In this document: positions 9,464 to 19,390 of the stretch, piece by piece
How the letters are laid out: every line of letters begins with the position of its first letter
Numbering within the stretch: position 1 is the stretch's first letter
NCBI RefSeq assembly: GCF_023100945.1
Contig: NZ_CP064689.1
Location: 1,222,001 to 1,286,000, forward strand
DNA from: Bradyrhizobium sp. 200
Lineage (GTDB): Bacteria; Pseudomonadota; Alphaproteobacteria; Rhizobiales; Xanthobacteraceae
Length of the DNA: 64,000 bases
Direction: 5' to 3'
The notes under the pieces: generated by a model
What the model saw: the letters and a program-made list of their open reading frames with translations, nothing else
Told to the model about the DNA's origin: nothing
Database searches by the model: none
Translations under genes and position numbers: made by a program

Positions 9464-10248
9464 GCTTGAACCCATTTCGCATCCGCAGCGCTTTGCTTTT
9501 GGCCGCCGCCGCACTGGCGCCGACCAACTTCGCGTCGGCCCACGATGTTTGGCTGACCTTCTCCGGTGAAGCTGCCTCCCGTCGCGTCGTCGTCAACTAT
9601 GGTCACCCAGACGATCGTCCCCCGACCATGCCGGACAAGATCCTCGATCTTGTCGCGATAGCGCCCGCCGGCGCGTCGTCGCTGTTGTCCGACCTGACGC
9701 CAGCGCAGGACCACGGCGCCCCCGTCGTTGTGTCCAGGCCTTTCGCGGACAGCGGAAATCTGTTGCTGGCAGCGCGTTACGACAATGGATTCTGGATCAA
9801 GACGGCCGACGGTCTTTATCGCAACGCGACGCGGCGCCTCGTTCCTAATGCGGCAGATAGCATGTGGTCGGGGAAATTTGCCAAGGCGCTGACAGGGCCG
9901 GACGCACCGTGGGAAAACGTGCTTGGTCACGATTTAGAAATCGTGCCTCTGTCCGACCCCGACAAGACAAAGCCGGGGCAGATTTTGCGCCTCAAGGTGC
10001 TGTTTCATGGCAAGCCGCTTCCCGGTGCTAACGTCGAGCGGGGCGACGGCGTGACAGCGGTAGCAGAGAAAGATATTCCTCGATTTGCCGCCGACGCAGA
10101 TGGCATTGCGTCAGTTCCTATTATGAAGGCCGGACCACATTTGCTGGTAATCGATCACAGGGTGACGCCATCGGCGACGCCCGATCACGCGGACGCGGAT
10201 CTCTTCAACGCCACGTTTTGGTTCAACACTGCAGCAACCAGACCATAG
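9460..10248 (+). CDS. DUF4198-family periplasmic protein
   Basis: 262 aa with a signal peptide (LLLAAAALAPTNFASA) and mature N-terminus HDVWLTFSGEA, the usual start of DUF4198 proteins, some of which are called NikM-like. A C-terminal Ig-like part (LRLKVLFHGKPLPGANVERG) and FNATFWFNTA end the domain. It overlaps the TonB receptor gene (ATGA at 9460), so the products probably act together in metal uptake. The mechanism is unknown for the family. Confidence 0.85.
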   Translation: MSLNPFRIRSALLLAAAALAPTNFASAHDVWLTFSGEAASRRVVVNYGHPDDRPPTMPDKILDLVAIAPAGASSLLSDLTPAQDHGAPVVVSRPFADSGNLLLAARYDNGFWIKTADGLYRNATRRLVPNAADSMWSGKFAKALTGPDAPWENVLGHDLEIVPLSDPDKTKPGQILRLKVLFHGKPLPGANVERGDGVTAVAEKDIPRFAADADGIASVPIMKAGPHLLVIDHRVTPSATPDHADADLFNATFWFNTAATRP

Positions 10249-10539
10249 CTGACCGAGGCAACTTGGTTCCGCTATTGGCAACTTCGGCTAGTCTAGGCAG
10301 CAAATTGCCGGAGAGTGCCTCCCTGCAGCACAGCGGTTAGTAGCACGTTCGCCGTGTCCAGACACCCGCACGTTGAAAGATTCCCCTGAAGTATTCTCTG
10401 TTTGCCGGCAAAGCCTTGCGCCGCGAGCGCGGGAGCCGCGTTCGAACCACGACATTCCCCGTATGTAACCGCTGGCCGACGCGGCCGTGGAAACTAAGTA
10501 AGTGCGCTATTTTGCACGAGGCCGACCACCGATTGACCA
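10249..10539. other. Intergenic, no gene seen
   Basis: Between the DUF4198 gene and the transposase-like remnant no frame has coding character and no clear terminator or RNA is visible. Confidence 0.5.
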
Positions 10540-11115
10540 CCGAAACCCGTGAACAAACGGCGATATGGGTCGTCAAACGAAGAAGAAGCGCTGGGCAGGC
10601 GCGGTCGGATCGTCATTTGAAGCCGATGTCAAGCTGCTTTCGGCTGCCGATTGCCTGGCACTAGTGCCAACGACCGGCGGGCGGAGGGATGAAGATGCGC
10701 GCGCCAGTCGATTTCAACCTCGCGCTTGTCCAGCCGCTCGCGCCATTTGCACAACGATAGGGCGACAGCCGCAGAGCTGCAGCGTATTCGCGAACGCCCA
10801 TTCCGCTCCAGTTCATCGCCTCGACATGCATCGCTCAGAACGCTTGCGTGCCGCGATTGCGCACGTCTATGCTCACACTAAAGCGCGGCCGTTGGCGTTT
10901 CTTCAGTCCTTTTTACCGCTCCTCACGACGCTTTTCGCGACGCAATTCCGCCCGATATTCCACAAGCTTGCGTGCAGCTTCCTTGCCAGCAAGATGCTTG
11001 AGCCGGCGCGTGAAAGTCTTTTCGTCAAATCGATGCTGACGGCAATAATCGGCTTGCGAAGCGCCGCTGCGCTGCTACGCCTCGATGTGAGTCGACCACC
11101 ACTCGCATCCGGCTT
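10540..11115 (-). pseudogene. Two-HTH transposase-like protein (IS66 orfA-type), decayed
   Basis: Read on the minus strand with corrections, the translation is a known rhizobial transposase-like protein. In order: WWSTHIEA-stop-QRSGASQADYCRQHRFDEK, then TFTRRLKHLAGKEAARKL, a basic linker RPRFSVSIDVRNRGTQAF, HVEAMNWSGMGVREYAAA, LRLSPY, and EIDWRAHLHPSAR. At least three stops (for example 11075-11077, where TAG replaces the expected Trp; 10913-10915) and a frameshift near 10765 destroy it. It marks the left part of the mobile island. Confidence 0.7.
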
Positions 11116-11573
11116 TGTTCTGGAAATGTTTGGACCCACCGGAGATTCTCCACTGCAGCAGAGAACCCGAAATGAAACGAGAACACACGTTCGAAAAGTC
11201 GTGCAGGAGTCGGACGCCTACGAGATAAGGAGCGCTGCTTGTTTAGAGAAATCGCAAAAAAGCGTAGGAGGGAGCTGACTTTGCACGCCCGATTAAGACG
11301 GCAAGATAAAGCGAGTTTCCTCGCTATCGGAACTTCGTTCCTAAGTGTTTGTCTGCACATTGTTTTGAGGGGCTCGCTCTTCGTGCGATGAGGTGCGGCG
11401 GGGGGCGCTGCTGAACCTTTCTTCTTTGTTTTCAACGATCCAAGCGCCATCGCCCGCAATGTGCGGGGAATGAGAGACCGCAGTGTTTACGCCGATGCAC
11501 GTATTTCTGCGCTCCCATGCGACGAGAGCATTCGGCGCTTGCTCGGTGTTTTTCGACCTCCGATCGTCATCTC
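11116..11573. other. No gene seen upstream of the relaxase
   Basis: About 450 bases without a credible gene. Open frames here have biased, non-protein-like translations. The end of this stretch may hold the relaxase promoter, and possibly a transfer origin, but no recognised nic-site motif was found. Confidence 0.45.
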
Positions 11574-13679
11574 ATGGCGAGCAACGAAGACGACTTTCGC
11601 ATCCGTCCCGGCAAGGTCCGGGATCGTGGTGGTGTGAGCATACGTGCGCGCCGCCTCGGCGGGATGCGCCGACGTCCGCCGAGCTTCCTCGGCGAGGTCC
11701 AACACGCCATTCGCAGGGCCGGCGGCAACCCCGACCGCTTGGCCAGGACCGGGAAGGGAGGCGGCCGGTTCAATGCGCGGGGCCGCGGCGCTGCGACAGG
11801 GCTGACGCTGAAGGGATCGGAGCGCGTGGAACCGGGACGCAAGCGGGGTGCGCACACGAGCCCGGCGTGTGGCCGTGAAGGCCCGCGTGGTCAAGCTCAA
11901 CCCGCAGCGCGGTGCGATGCGAGGGCGCGGCTTCGTCAGCGCCAAAGCAGTAGACGCCCACCTGCGCTATCTCGAGCGGGATGGCGTGACGAAGGATGGT
12001 GAGAAGGGCCAGGTTTATTCGGCCGAGCGCGACGTAGAGGATGGCCGCGCCTTCCTCGACCAGGGCCGCGAGGACCGTCATCAGTTCCGCTTCATCGTCT
12101 CCGCCGAGGAAGGGGCGGAGTTGGCGGATCCGCGCGAGACCACTCGCAATCTGATGAAGCAGATGGAAGCCGATCTCGGGACGAGGCTCGACTGGATCGC
12201 GGTCGACCACCACAACACCGGCCACCCCCATACCCACATCATCGTTCGGGGCATTACCGACGACGGCAAGATCCTTAACATCGCCGGCGACTATATCGCT
12301 CACGGCATTCGCGAGCGCGCCAGCGAAATCGTCACGCTGGAATTGGGCCGGCAGACCGAGCTTGAGGTGGCGAAGCAGCTCGATCGGGAAGTGGACGCCG
12401 ACCGCTTCACCCGGCTCGACCGGATGCTGATCGCCGAGCAGCAGGGAAAGGAGTTCACCGACCTGCGCCCGACCAGGACATGCGCGACACGTTCCGTCAG
12501 AACCGTGCGCTGCTAATCGAACGGGCGCGCAAGCTGGAGCGCATGGGGCTTGCGACCGAGGTCGAAACCGGCAAATGGATTGTATCGCCAAGGACCGAAC
12601 CGGTGCTGCGGGAGCTTGGCGAGCGCAGCGACATCATCAAGACCATGCACAGGGCACTGGAGCGCGAAGGGCTGGCGGAGGACCGGCATCCGGCAGGCTA
12701 CGTCCTGCACCGCGAGAATGCGACCGAGCGCATCGTCGGCCGCGTGCTCGACAAAGGGCTTGGCGGCGACGAGATGGGCGAACGGGTCCGGCTGGTGGTC
12801 GATGGTGTGGATGGGCGCGTCTATCACATCGAGATGGATGCCGCCCGCGCCGAGGAAGTCGGCCGGGGCATGATCGTCGTGGCCGGCTCTGTCCCTCCCG
12901 GGCCACGCGCGGCGGACCGCAACATCATGGACGTCGCAGGTCAGGAAGGCGTCTATCGCCCATCCGAGCATCTGGAGCGGGCGCGAGCGGCCATCGACCG
13001 CATCGGCGGCGACCCCGAGGCATTCGTTCGCTCCCACGTACGCCGGCTGGAGGCGCTGCGCCGGGCCGGCCACGCCGAGCGGATCGATGCGGATCACTGG
13101 CGCGTCCCCGCCGATCTCCCCGAGCGCGGCCAGGCCTACGATGCCGCGAGGGACCGTGCCAACATTCGCATCAGCGTCCTGTCTCCTACCGGCCTCGGCA
13201 GCCAGATCGGCCATGACGGCGCGACTTGGCTCGACCGGGAACTGGCTTCGCCCGGCCGTACCACGCTTGCCAATACCGGGTTCGGCCGGGAGGTCACTGA
13301 GGCAATGGAACGCCGCAAGCAGAGCCTCGTGAACATGGGCCACGCCGCCCGGCTGGAGGACGGCGGTATCCGCGTGTCAAAGGATTTTATCGCCAATCTG
13401 GAGCGTACGGAGGTGACTCGTGTCGGCAAGGCCATGGCTGCCGAACGCGGGCTGAAGTTCACCGCCGCCAAGACCGGCGAATATGTCAGCGGCACGCTTG
13501 TCGGCTCCACTCAGCTCGCCAGCGGCCGCTTCGCCATGATCGATGACGGCATTGGCTTCCAGCTCGTGCCGTGGCAACCCGTACTCGACAAGCGCATCGG
13601 CCAGCAGATCACCGGCATCATGCGCGAGGCCGGCGGCATCGAATGGGGATTCGGCAGGAAACGGGGGCTGGGGATATGA
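11574..13679 (+). pseudogene. DUF3363/VirD2-type relaxase, two frameshifts
   Basis: Mobilisation relaxase that would nick DNA at the transfer origin. Three frames together give the full protein. The first, from ATG 11574, has DFRIRPGKVRDRGG and GKGGGRFNARGRGAA. The second, about 11830-12465, has VKARVVKLNPQRG, HLRYLERDGVT, the HUH-like metal motif DHHNTGHPHTHIIVRG and HGIRERASEIVTLELG. The third, from about 12470, is the DUF3363 C-terminal domain ending in WGFGRKRGLGI. A one-base gain near 11825 and a one-base loss near 12468 cancel out. Either this is a dead gene or there are two sequencing errors. Confidence 0.85.
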
Positions 13680-13741
13680 GTGTCCCCAAGGGGCTATCAA
13701 TATCCCCGACACAGTCTCCCGCTTGTCACTATGGGGCCAGA

Positions 13742-13819
13742 CCGGCGCCATCCGGTCAAGGCTGGCGCGCATCGCGCGCCCCCGCTTCGCGGCTTGCGGC
13801 CTTGACCGGATGTCGCCGG
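13742..13819. repeat. Long inverted repeat, copy 1 (stem-loop)
   Basis: Arms CATCCGGTCAAGG (13749-13761) and CCTTGACCGGATG (13800-13812) are perfect over 13 bp. Allowing one mismatch they extend to about 20 bp with CCGGCG/CGCCGG outside. The loop contains CCGCTTCGCGGCTT. A homologous element in opposite orientation lies at 19622-19690. Confidence 0.75.
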
Positions 13820-14013
13820 CCCGGCAAGGGCTTGCCACGCTGGTAAGGTTAGGAGTCACGCGCGTCGCGGCGTGTCACCGCCAACCCCAGCGACCGGGTA
13901 ATCCGCCGCTCGCAAGCATTTCTACGCCGCAAGTCGATGACTGGAATTTCTGACTTTCGCCGTGGGCTTCCGCGCTGTTTCCATCCGATGGATCCTCGCG
14001 AGGGAGCGTCGGC

Positions 14014-14190
14014 ATGGCAAAGGAAGACGAACGGAAGGGACCTCGTCCGGCCAACGACAACGGATCGCCTGACGGCGTGTCTCTCGATCCTCGAATCTTG
14101 CGGATTGCTGAAGCCATCGGCCGACAGCTTGCTCGCGCACAGGCCAAGCCTCCGGCCGCTGCCAATGACAACGAACCGCGGCAACGATAG
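14014..14190 (+). CDS. Small basic protein preceding the serine recombinase
   Basis: 58-aa hypothetical: MAKEDERKGPRPANDNG, then LDPRILRIAEAIGRQLARAQ and a Pro/Asn-rich tail. Small proteins of this shape often sit just upstream of rhizobial recombinases. A related one (shared DPR(I/L)...AR helix) precedes the second recombinase here. The function is unknown; a helper or directionality factor is conceivable. It starts at the ATG after AGGGAGCGTCGGC. Confidence 0.6.
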   Translation: MAKEDERKGPRPANDNGSPDGVSLDPRILRIAEAIGRQLARAQAKPPAAANDNEPRQR

Positions 14191-14386
14191 CGTCGTCAGA
14201 ATCGGCTTACCCGACACTGGGCCTAGCCGTCCCGAAGCAGCGACATCTTCATCCTGCACCGGGTAACGACGAGGTTCCGGAATAGCGTCGACAGGGGCGG
14301 AGTGCATCGGGCGTCCGATGAACCGACGCGCCTTGATATCGGCATAAATTGTTGAATCGATGTGGGGCCGATCTGGAGACGACGCC

Positions 14387-16102
14387 ATGCCCAAGGTTGC
14401 ACTTTACGCCCGCTACTCGACCGACAATCAGAGCGTGGTGTCAATCGAGGACCAGTTCCGTATCTGTCGTGAGCATGCGGGCAGAGAGTGTTGGCAGATC
14501 GTCGATACCTATCACGATGCCGCTATCTCGGGCGCCAGCGTCATTCTCCGGCCGGGTGTCCAATCGCTGTTGCAGGACGCCCAGCGCGGCAGGTTCGACA
14601 TTGTGCTTGCCGAGGCCTTGGACCGCATCTCTCGCGATCAGGCCGATGTGGCGACGCTGTTCAAGCATCTGCGCTTTGCCGGCGTGCAGATCGTTACCCT
14701 GGCTGAAGGCGAAATCTCCGAGCTGCATGTCGGCCTCAAAGGCACGATGAACGCCCTGTTCCTGAAAGACCTCGCCGCCAAGACCCATCGTGGTTTGCGC
14801 GGACGGGTAGAGAAGGGCAAGGCCGGCGGTGGGCGGTGCTACGGATACGACGTGGTGAAGCGTATCGACAGCGAGGGCGAGCCGGTTCGCGGCGAACGCA
14901 CAATCAATGAAGCCGAGGCTACGATTGTTCGCCGAATCTTCCGGGAATTCGCGGTTGGGAAATCACCGCGCGCCATTGCGACCGATCTGAACCGGGATGG
15001 CATTCCCGGCCCGTTTGGCCGCACTTGGGGCGACACGACGATTCGGGGGCATGCCTGCCGGGGCAATGGCATCGTCAACAACGAGCTTTATGCCGGGGTA
15101 CTGGTCTGGAACCGGCAGCGCTTCATCAAGAACCCGAACACGGGCAAACGCGTGTCGCGTCCGAACCCCGAGGCTAAATGGGTCAGGACCGAAGTACCAG
15201 AGTTGCGCATCGTCGATGATGAGGTGTGGCAACGGGTGAAGCTGCGTCAGGCCGAGCTTGCGAAGCAGTTCGAGGCAACGACCGAAGGTGTCCGCGCTGC
15301 GCGCGCGGAACGGTTGAACCGCCTGCGTCGCCCCGCCTTCTTACTGTCGGGTCTGCTCACCTGCGGATGTTGCGGCGGCAAATACGGCATCGTCGTCAAC
15401 GATCGCTATGGCTGTCTTGGTCATTTCCGCAAAGGGATCTGCAAAAACGGTCGTACCGTTCGCCGCGACGACATTGAGCGGCGTGTGTTGGCGGGCCTTA
15501 CCGACAGGCTGGTATCTCCCGAGGCCGTGGCGGTCGCAGTGCGCGCCTACGCCGAGGAAACGAATCGCCAGAACCACGAACGGCGAGCGCAGGCAGAAGC
15601 GAGCCGCCGCGCTCTTGAGAAGATTGAGAGGAGCATCAAAGGGATAATGGACGCCATCGAGGATGGTATGTACCAGCCGACCATGAAGGCGAGAATGGGG
15701 GAATTGGCTCAACAGAAAGCCGAGATCGAGGCAAGACTATCCGAGGCTCCGGCCGATCTACCGGACGTAAATCCGAATATCGCTGAACACTATCGCGCGA
15801 AGGTGATCCACCTCGCCGAAACGCTGGCCGAGCCGGAATCCAACGGGGAAGCCCGCGAAGACATCCGCTCGCTCGTTGGCGAGGTGGTGATAACCCCCGG
15901 AGAGAAGCGAGGAGAGAGCCACGCTATCCTACGCGGCGAGTTGATGGCCATTCTCGATCTGGCCGCCGGCCGTCGGGGTGCTCCTAGACCAGAAGTTATA
16001 ACAAACGCGCTTGCAGGTCCCCGCAACCATCTCGAATTGCGAAACCCCGGTCCCAGTGGCCGGGGTTTTTGTTTTGAGGGAAATAGCCAGGATTCCGGCT
16101 AG
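14387..16102 (+). CDS. Large serine recombinase
   Basis: 571-aa site-specific recombinase. The resolvase domain opens MPKVALYARYSTDNQS with catalytic Ser11, followed by EALDRISRDQ and FLKDLAAKTHRGLRGR. A recombinase domain follows (residues ~180-300; LNRDGIPGPFG, WNRQRFIKNP). Then come a zinc ribbon (LTCGCCGGKYGI ... GICKNG) and a coiled coil (about 395-480). The C-terminal ~50 residues are atypical and overlap the end of the convergent paralogue, so the tail was probably replaced when the two genes were brought together. The ATG was chosen for GGAGACG upstream. Confidence 0.92.
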   Translation: MPKVALYARYSTDNQSVVSIEDQFRICREHAGRECWQIVDTYHDAAISGASVILRPGVQSLLQDAQRGRFDIVLAEALDRISRDQADVATLFKHLRFAGVQIVTLAEGEISELHVGLKGTMNALFLKDLAAKTHRGLRGRVEKGKAGGGRCYGYDVVKRIDSEGEPVRGERTINEAEATIVRRIFREFAVGKSPRAIATDLNRDGIPGPFGRTWGDTTIRGHACRGNGIVNNELYAGVLVWNRQRFIKNPNTGKRVSRPNPEAKWVRTEVPELRIVDDEVWQRVKLRQAELAKQFEATTEGVRAARAERLNRLRRPAFLLSGLLTCGCCGGKYGIVVNDRYGCLGHFRKGICKNGRTVRRDDIERRVLAGLTDRLVSPEAVAVAVRAYAEETNRQNHERRAQAEASRRALEKIERSIKGIMDAIEDGMYQPTMKARMGELAQQKAEIEARLSEAPADLPDVNPNIAEHYRAKVIHLAETLAEPESNGEAREDIRSLVGEVVITPGEKRGESHAILRGELMAILDLAAGRRGAPRPEVITNALAGPRNHLELRNPGPSGRGFCFEGNSQDSG

Positions 16103-17639
16103 ATCGCCCCGGACGTCGATCTTCAATTCGTCAGCCTCGGGAGTAAGGATGATCTCCTTCACGAGGGAACGCAGGATCTCGCCAGCCTTCAGCCGGGTTG
16201 CCTCGGTATCGTCCTGTAACGCCTCGTGGAGGGCGCCGACCTGTTCGCGGTAGAATGTCGCCATCTCGGGATGAAGAAGGGGCGGCGGCGCCTCTGCATC
16301 TGTGAGCTGCTGCTCAAGCTCGGCCTTCCGGCCCTCAAGCTGGACCATCTTGGCGTTGATCCTGTCCGCCGCGCCGCCCTTGAGGATCAGATTGAGTAGC
16401 GTATCTAGCTCGCGCTCGATCCGCTTCAGCTCCGACCGCGCAGCCTCGATCGACGCCGAGCCTTCCGTCCGAAGACGATTCATCTCACGAGTGAATTCGT
16501 CGCAGAATTCCTTGAACAGAGCCGGGTCCATTAGGTGGTATCGTAGCGCGTTCAGCACGCGTGCCTCCAGCCGCTCGCGCTGGAAACTTCTCCTATTATC
16601 GCAGGTTCCCTTATTTCTTGCGGTCGAGCAGCCGATGAGGTCGGCCGAGATCATGGCGTATCCGCCACCGCAGCACGCGCATTTTATCAAACCCGAGAAT
16701 AAGTATTTTGGGCGGCGTCGGTCGCGGAACCTATTTTGCACCTCAGTGCCATCGTCCTCGCGCTTTGTCTTTATGGCAGCTTGCCGTGCCTTTGCGGCAT
16801 TCCAGAGCCCATCATCCACGATGCGCAACTCTGGTGTTTCTTGAATGATCCATTCGGCTGCTGGGTTTGGACGCGCCTGACGCTTGCCAGTTTCGGGGTC
16901 TTTGATGAACCGCTGTCGATTCCAAACGATCCGGCCGATATACATCTCGTTGTTCAAGATGCCGTTGCCACGCTTGGTGCTGCCATTGATGGTACTGAAG
17001 CCCCAATCGCCGCCGCCGGGCGCCGCGATGCCATCCCTATTTAGCTCAACAGCGATCCGCTTCGCCGACTTGCCAACGACATAGTCGCGAAAGATGCGGC
17101 GTATCACCTCGGCCTCCGCAGAGTTAATAATGCGATCACCGCGTATCGGCTCGCCGTTTTCATTGAGTTGCTTCACAACATCATAGCCGTAGGAGTTGCC
17201 ACCGCCAGATTTGCCAAGGGCGACGCGTCCGCGCTGGCCTCGGCGTGTCTTGTCGGCGAGATCTTTGAGGAAGAGGGCGTTCATCGTGCCCTTGAGGCCG
17301 ACATGCAGGTGCGTAACCTCACCCTCGGATAAGGTAACGATCTTTACGTTGGCATAGGCCATGCGCTTGAACACGCCGGCGATGTCTTCCTGATCACGCG
17401 AGAGGCGATCCATCGCCTCCGCCAGCAGCCACTTGAAACCGCCCCCGCAAGGCGTCGCTAATCAGCGCTTGGACGCCGGCACGCAGAAGCGACGCACCGG
17501 AAATCGCGTGGTCGGAATATTCCTCAACGACTCGCCAACCCTGCTTCTCGGCATAGTCACGGCAGACGCGAAATTGGTCCGCGATCGACGCGTCGCGTTG
17601 GTTGTCACTGGAGTAGCGGGCGTAAAGCGCGACCTTCAT
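15929..17639 (-). pseudogene. Second large serine recombinase, single frameshift
   Basis: Paralogue of the convergent recombinase. The N-terminal part, from ATG 17639, reads MKVALYARYSSDNQRDASI with Ser10 and SGASLLRAGVQALISDALRG. The frame then changes near 17440 and continues as WLLAEAMDRLSRDQEDI through the recombinase domain, zinc ribbon (IKCACCGGGYAMI) and coiled coil. One base restores the frame, so the gene is either freshly broken or misread. Its last ~55 codons overlap the 3' end of the other recombinase in antisense. Confidence 0.88.
16043..16072 (+). terminator. Rho-independent terminator in the recombinase overlap
   Basis: Stem AACCCCGG / CCGGGGTT with a 9-base loop followed by TTTTTG. 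It lies inside the last codons of the plus-strand recombinase and also inside the minus-strand one. Confidence 0.6.
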
Positions 17640-17658
17640 GAAACGGTCTCCGGTAAAG

Positions 17659-17847
17659 TCAAGAGCGCTTCGATCCGTGCTCCTTGCTGGCTTGTTCGTA
17701 CCAGCGCCGCGCCGCATGGCGGGCCAGCAGACGCACGAATTCGACGAGACGTGGATCGCGAGCGTTGTCGCTCTGTGGTGCAAGCGTCAACTCCGGTTCG
17801 TTGCACCTGGCGATGTCTTTGCGCTTTTGAGCGCCAACGTCTTTCAT
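17659..17847 (-). CDS. Small protein preceding the second recombinase
   Basis: 62 aa from the ATG at 17847 (an upstream in-frame ATG at 17916 would add 23). The C-terminal part, QSDNARDPRLVEFVRLLA then RHAARRWYEQASKE, matches the kind of small ORF that precedes rhizobial recombinases. It resembles the 58-aa ORF at 14014 (DPR-I/L pattern, AR-rich helix). It ends 20 bases before the recombinase start. Confidence 0.55.
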   Translation of the reverse strand: MKDVGAQKRKDIARCNEPELTLAPQSDNARDPRLVEFVRLLARHAARRWYEQASKEHGSKRS

Positions 17848-18113
17848 CGTAATGCCATTGACCGTCGGTCGCACCGGGATAATTCCCAGCACCATCAGCT
17901 TTACGATAGACAACAATAATAGAAACTCGATGCCAGGCCTTGGATACAGCGGGACCGTTCGATCGGACGACTTCTTGTCCTCGCGTGCCGGATCGCATTT
18001 TTTCGTCGTGCGAAAACTTGCGCGCTTCGGCTTGAATGGAAACTAACTGCGTCATCAGGTCATGCCAAATTTGCGACGTAGGCCGTGCGGTTCAGCTCGG
18101 TCGGATGCATTAC

Positions 18114-18785
18114 TCATTTAGATAGTTGTCGCACGTCGATCGTGCGTGCTGTTGCTTGGACCGTAATTTCGAAGTGGTCCGTCTGCACGATATCTACGAT
18201 GTTGCGCGGTCTATGCGCGACGACGTTGATGCCGCTGCGACGCCGTAGGCTGTCGTAGAACAGCCCCGCACCACCTGACGTGCGAATATCCTCGCCAAGC
18301 TTCTGTGAAGCATCATAGCGTTGGCTCGCATATACGTCGGGGCGTGCTAGTTGCTGCCCTGTGATGTCGAGATAATCCCCTAGCAGCGTAGCGGTGTATG
18401 CCCTGTAGGTCCGGCTCATCGTGGCCGCGTTGCGAGCAGCCGCTTCGCGCCGTAGGTGATGACCGACCTCGGCAGCTGCTGTGCGAATATCATCGGCCGC
18501 ATACCAGGCGCCAAGCTCCGGTCCGTTGAATCTCATTCCGCCGGGAGCAACGTGGAGAAAGGCTGCCATGACGATGCTGGAGTTGGGTGCGCCATACACC
18601 CATTCGTTCTGTGGTAGCCGATCGATACGTTCGGCCACCAGACGGTCGTTCGTCCAACCGACGAGTTCCATCACCGCTGAAAGATCGGCCGTCGTCGCGA
18701 CCGTATCGAAGAGCCCGATGGGAGGAAATTGTGAGGGGATCAGGCGATGGGCAGGCCGCGGCGAGGGTGCGAAAGTGTCCGTCAC
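18114..18785 (-). CDS. RES-domain toxin
   Basis: 223 aa, toxin of a type II RES/Xre toxin-antitoxin module; characterised RES toxins degrade NAD+. The RES domain shows WVYGAPNSSIVMAAFLHVAP, RFNGPELGAWYAA, TYRAYTATLLGDYLDITGQ and the SGGAGLFYDSLRRRSGINV segment. It overlaps the antitoxin gene by four bases, with toxin second as usual. Nothing indicates truncation. Confidence 0.9.
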   Translation of the reverse strand: MTDTFAPSPRPAHRLIPSQFPPIGLFDTVATTADLSAVMELVGWTNDRLVAERIDRLPQNEWVYGAPNSSIVMAAFLHVAPGGMRFNGPELGAWYAADDIRTAAAEVGHHLRREAAARNAATMSRTYRAYTATLLGDYLDITGQQLARPDVYASQRYDASQKLGEDIRTSGGAGLFYDSLRRRSGINVVAHRPRNIVDIVQTDHFEITVQATARTIDVRQLSK

Positions 18786-19309
18786 CGGAAGACGATCTCC
18801 GTATCGTCGTAAGGCGTGAAGGCCTCGTCTATCGTGTTCGGCTGCATGTAGAGTCCGCCGCGCGCGCCGTCGAGGAAGCGACGCACCGAGAGCAACCCAT
18901 CTTGAGAGCCATTAGTGATGAGGTCGAGCGGTGGATGTCCACCGAAGACGACCTCATTATGTGGCCTTCGCAGCCAGTCAACGCCGAGCCGTTCCTGGGG
19001 AAAAAGGATCCCCAGCGCTTGATGGATACCAAATACCGCGGAAATGCGTGTGAGAACGTCCACATCAAGGGTGAAAGCGCCGTGCTCACGCGCCTGCTTG
19101 CACCAGTTATGGTAAGTGGACCGGGATGGATACCCCAGGACCAGGAGGCGCTGCTCTTCCGTCAATCCCCACAGATCCGCGATAGCGAGGAAGGTCCGTA
19201 AAGCTGGCGCGCTGAGCCGCCTTCGGTTGGCCGGAGCAAATCGGGAGTTATCAAGACGCTGAGGGCCTTTTACTGCCTCAATTGAGGTCGGCTTGCGCTT
19301 ATTCAGCAT
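18782..19309 (-). CDS. Xre/ParS-type (DUF2384) antitoxin
   Basis: 175 aa. The N-terminal helix-turn-helix region shows LRTFLAIADLWGLTEEQRLL, GYPSRSTYHNWCKQA. The C-terminal MbcA/ParS/Xre toxin-binding domain shows LTRISAVFGIHQALGILFP and DWLRRPHNEVVFGG. The start ATG at 19309 has AAGGAGCGACCT ahead of it. The open frame continues upstream only because it runs antisense through a tRNA fragment. Probably autoregulates the pair. Confidence 0.88.
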   Translation of the reverse strand: MLNKRKPTSIEAVKGPQRLDNSRFAPANRRRLSAPALRTFLAIADLWGLTEEQRLLVLGYPSRSTYHNWCKQAREHGAFTLDVDVLTRISAVFGIHQALGILFPQERLGVDWLRRPHNEVVFGGHPPLDLITNGSQDGLLSVRRFLDGARGGLYMQPNTIDEAFTPYDDTEIVFR

Positions 19310-19390
19310 AGGTCGCTCCTTTGTCAAATTTGGATATAGTCCAAATCCGGACAAATTGCAACCCCATCGAGCCTTTGGCTTTAGATTCCA

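Noticed and set aside
10565..11278. Plus-strand frame of 237 codons
   Set aside because: No protein-like character; it lies opposite the recognisable decayed transposase-like gene.
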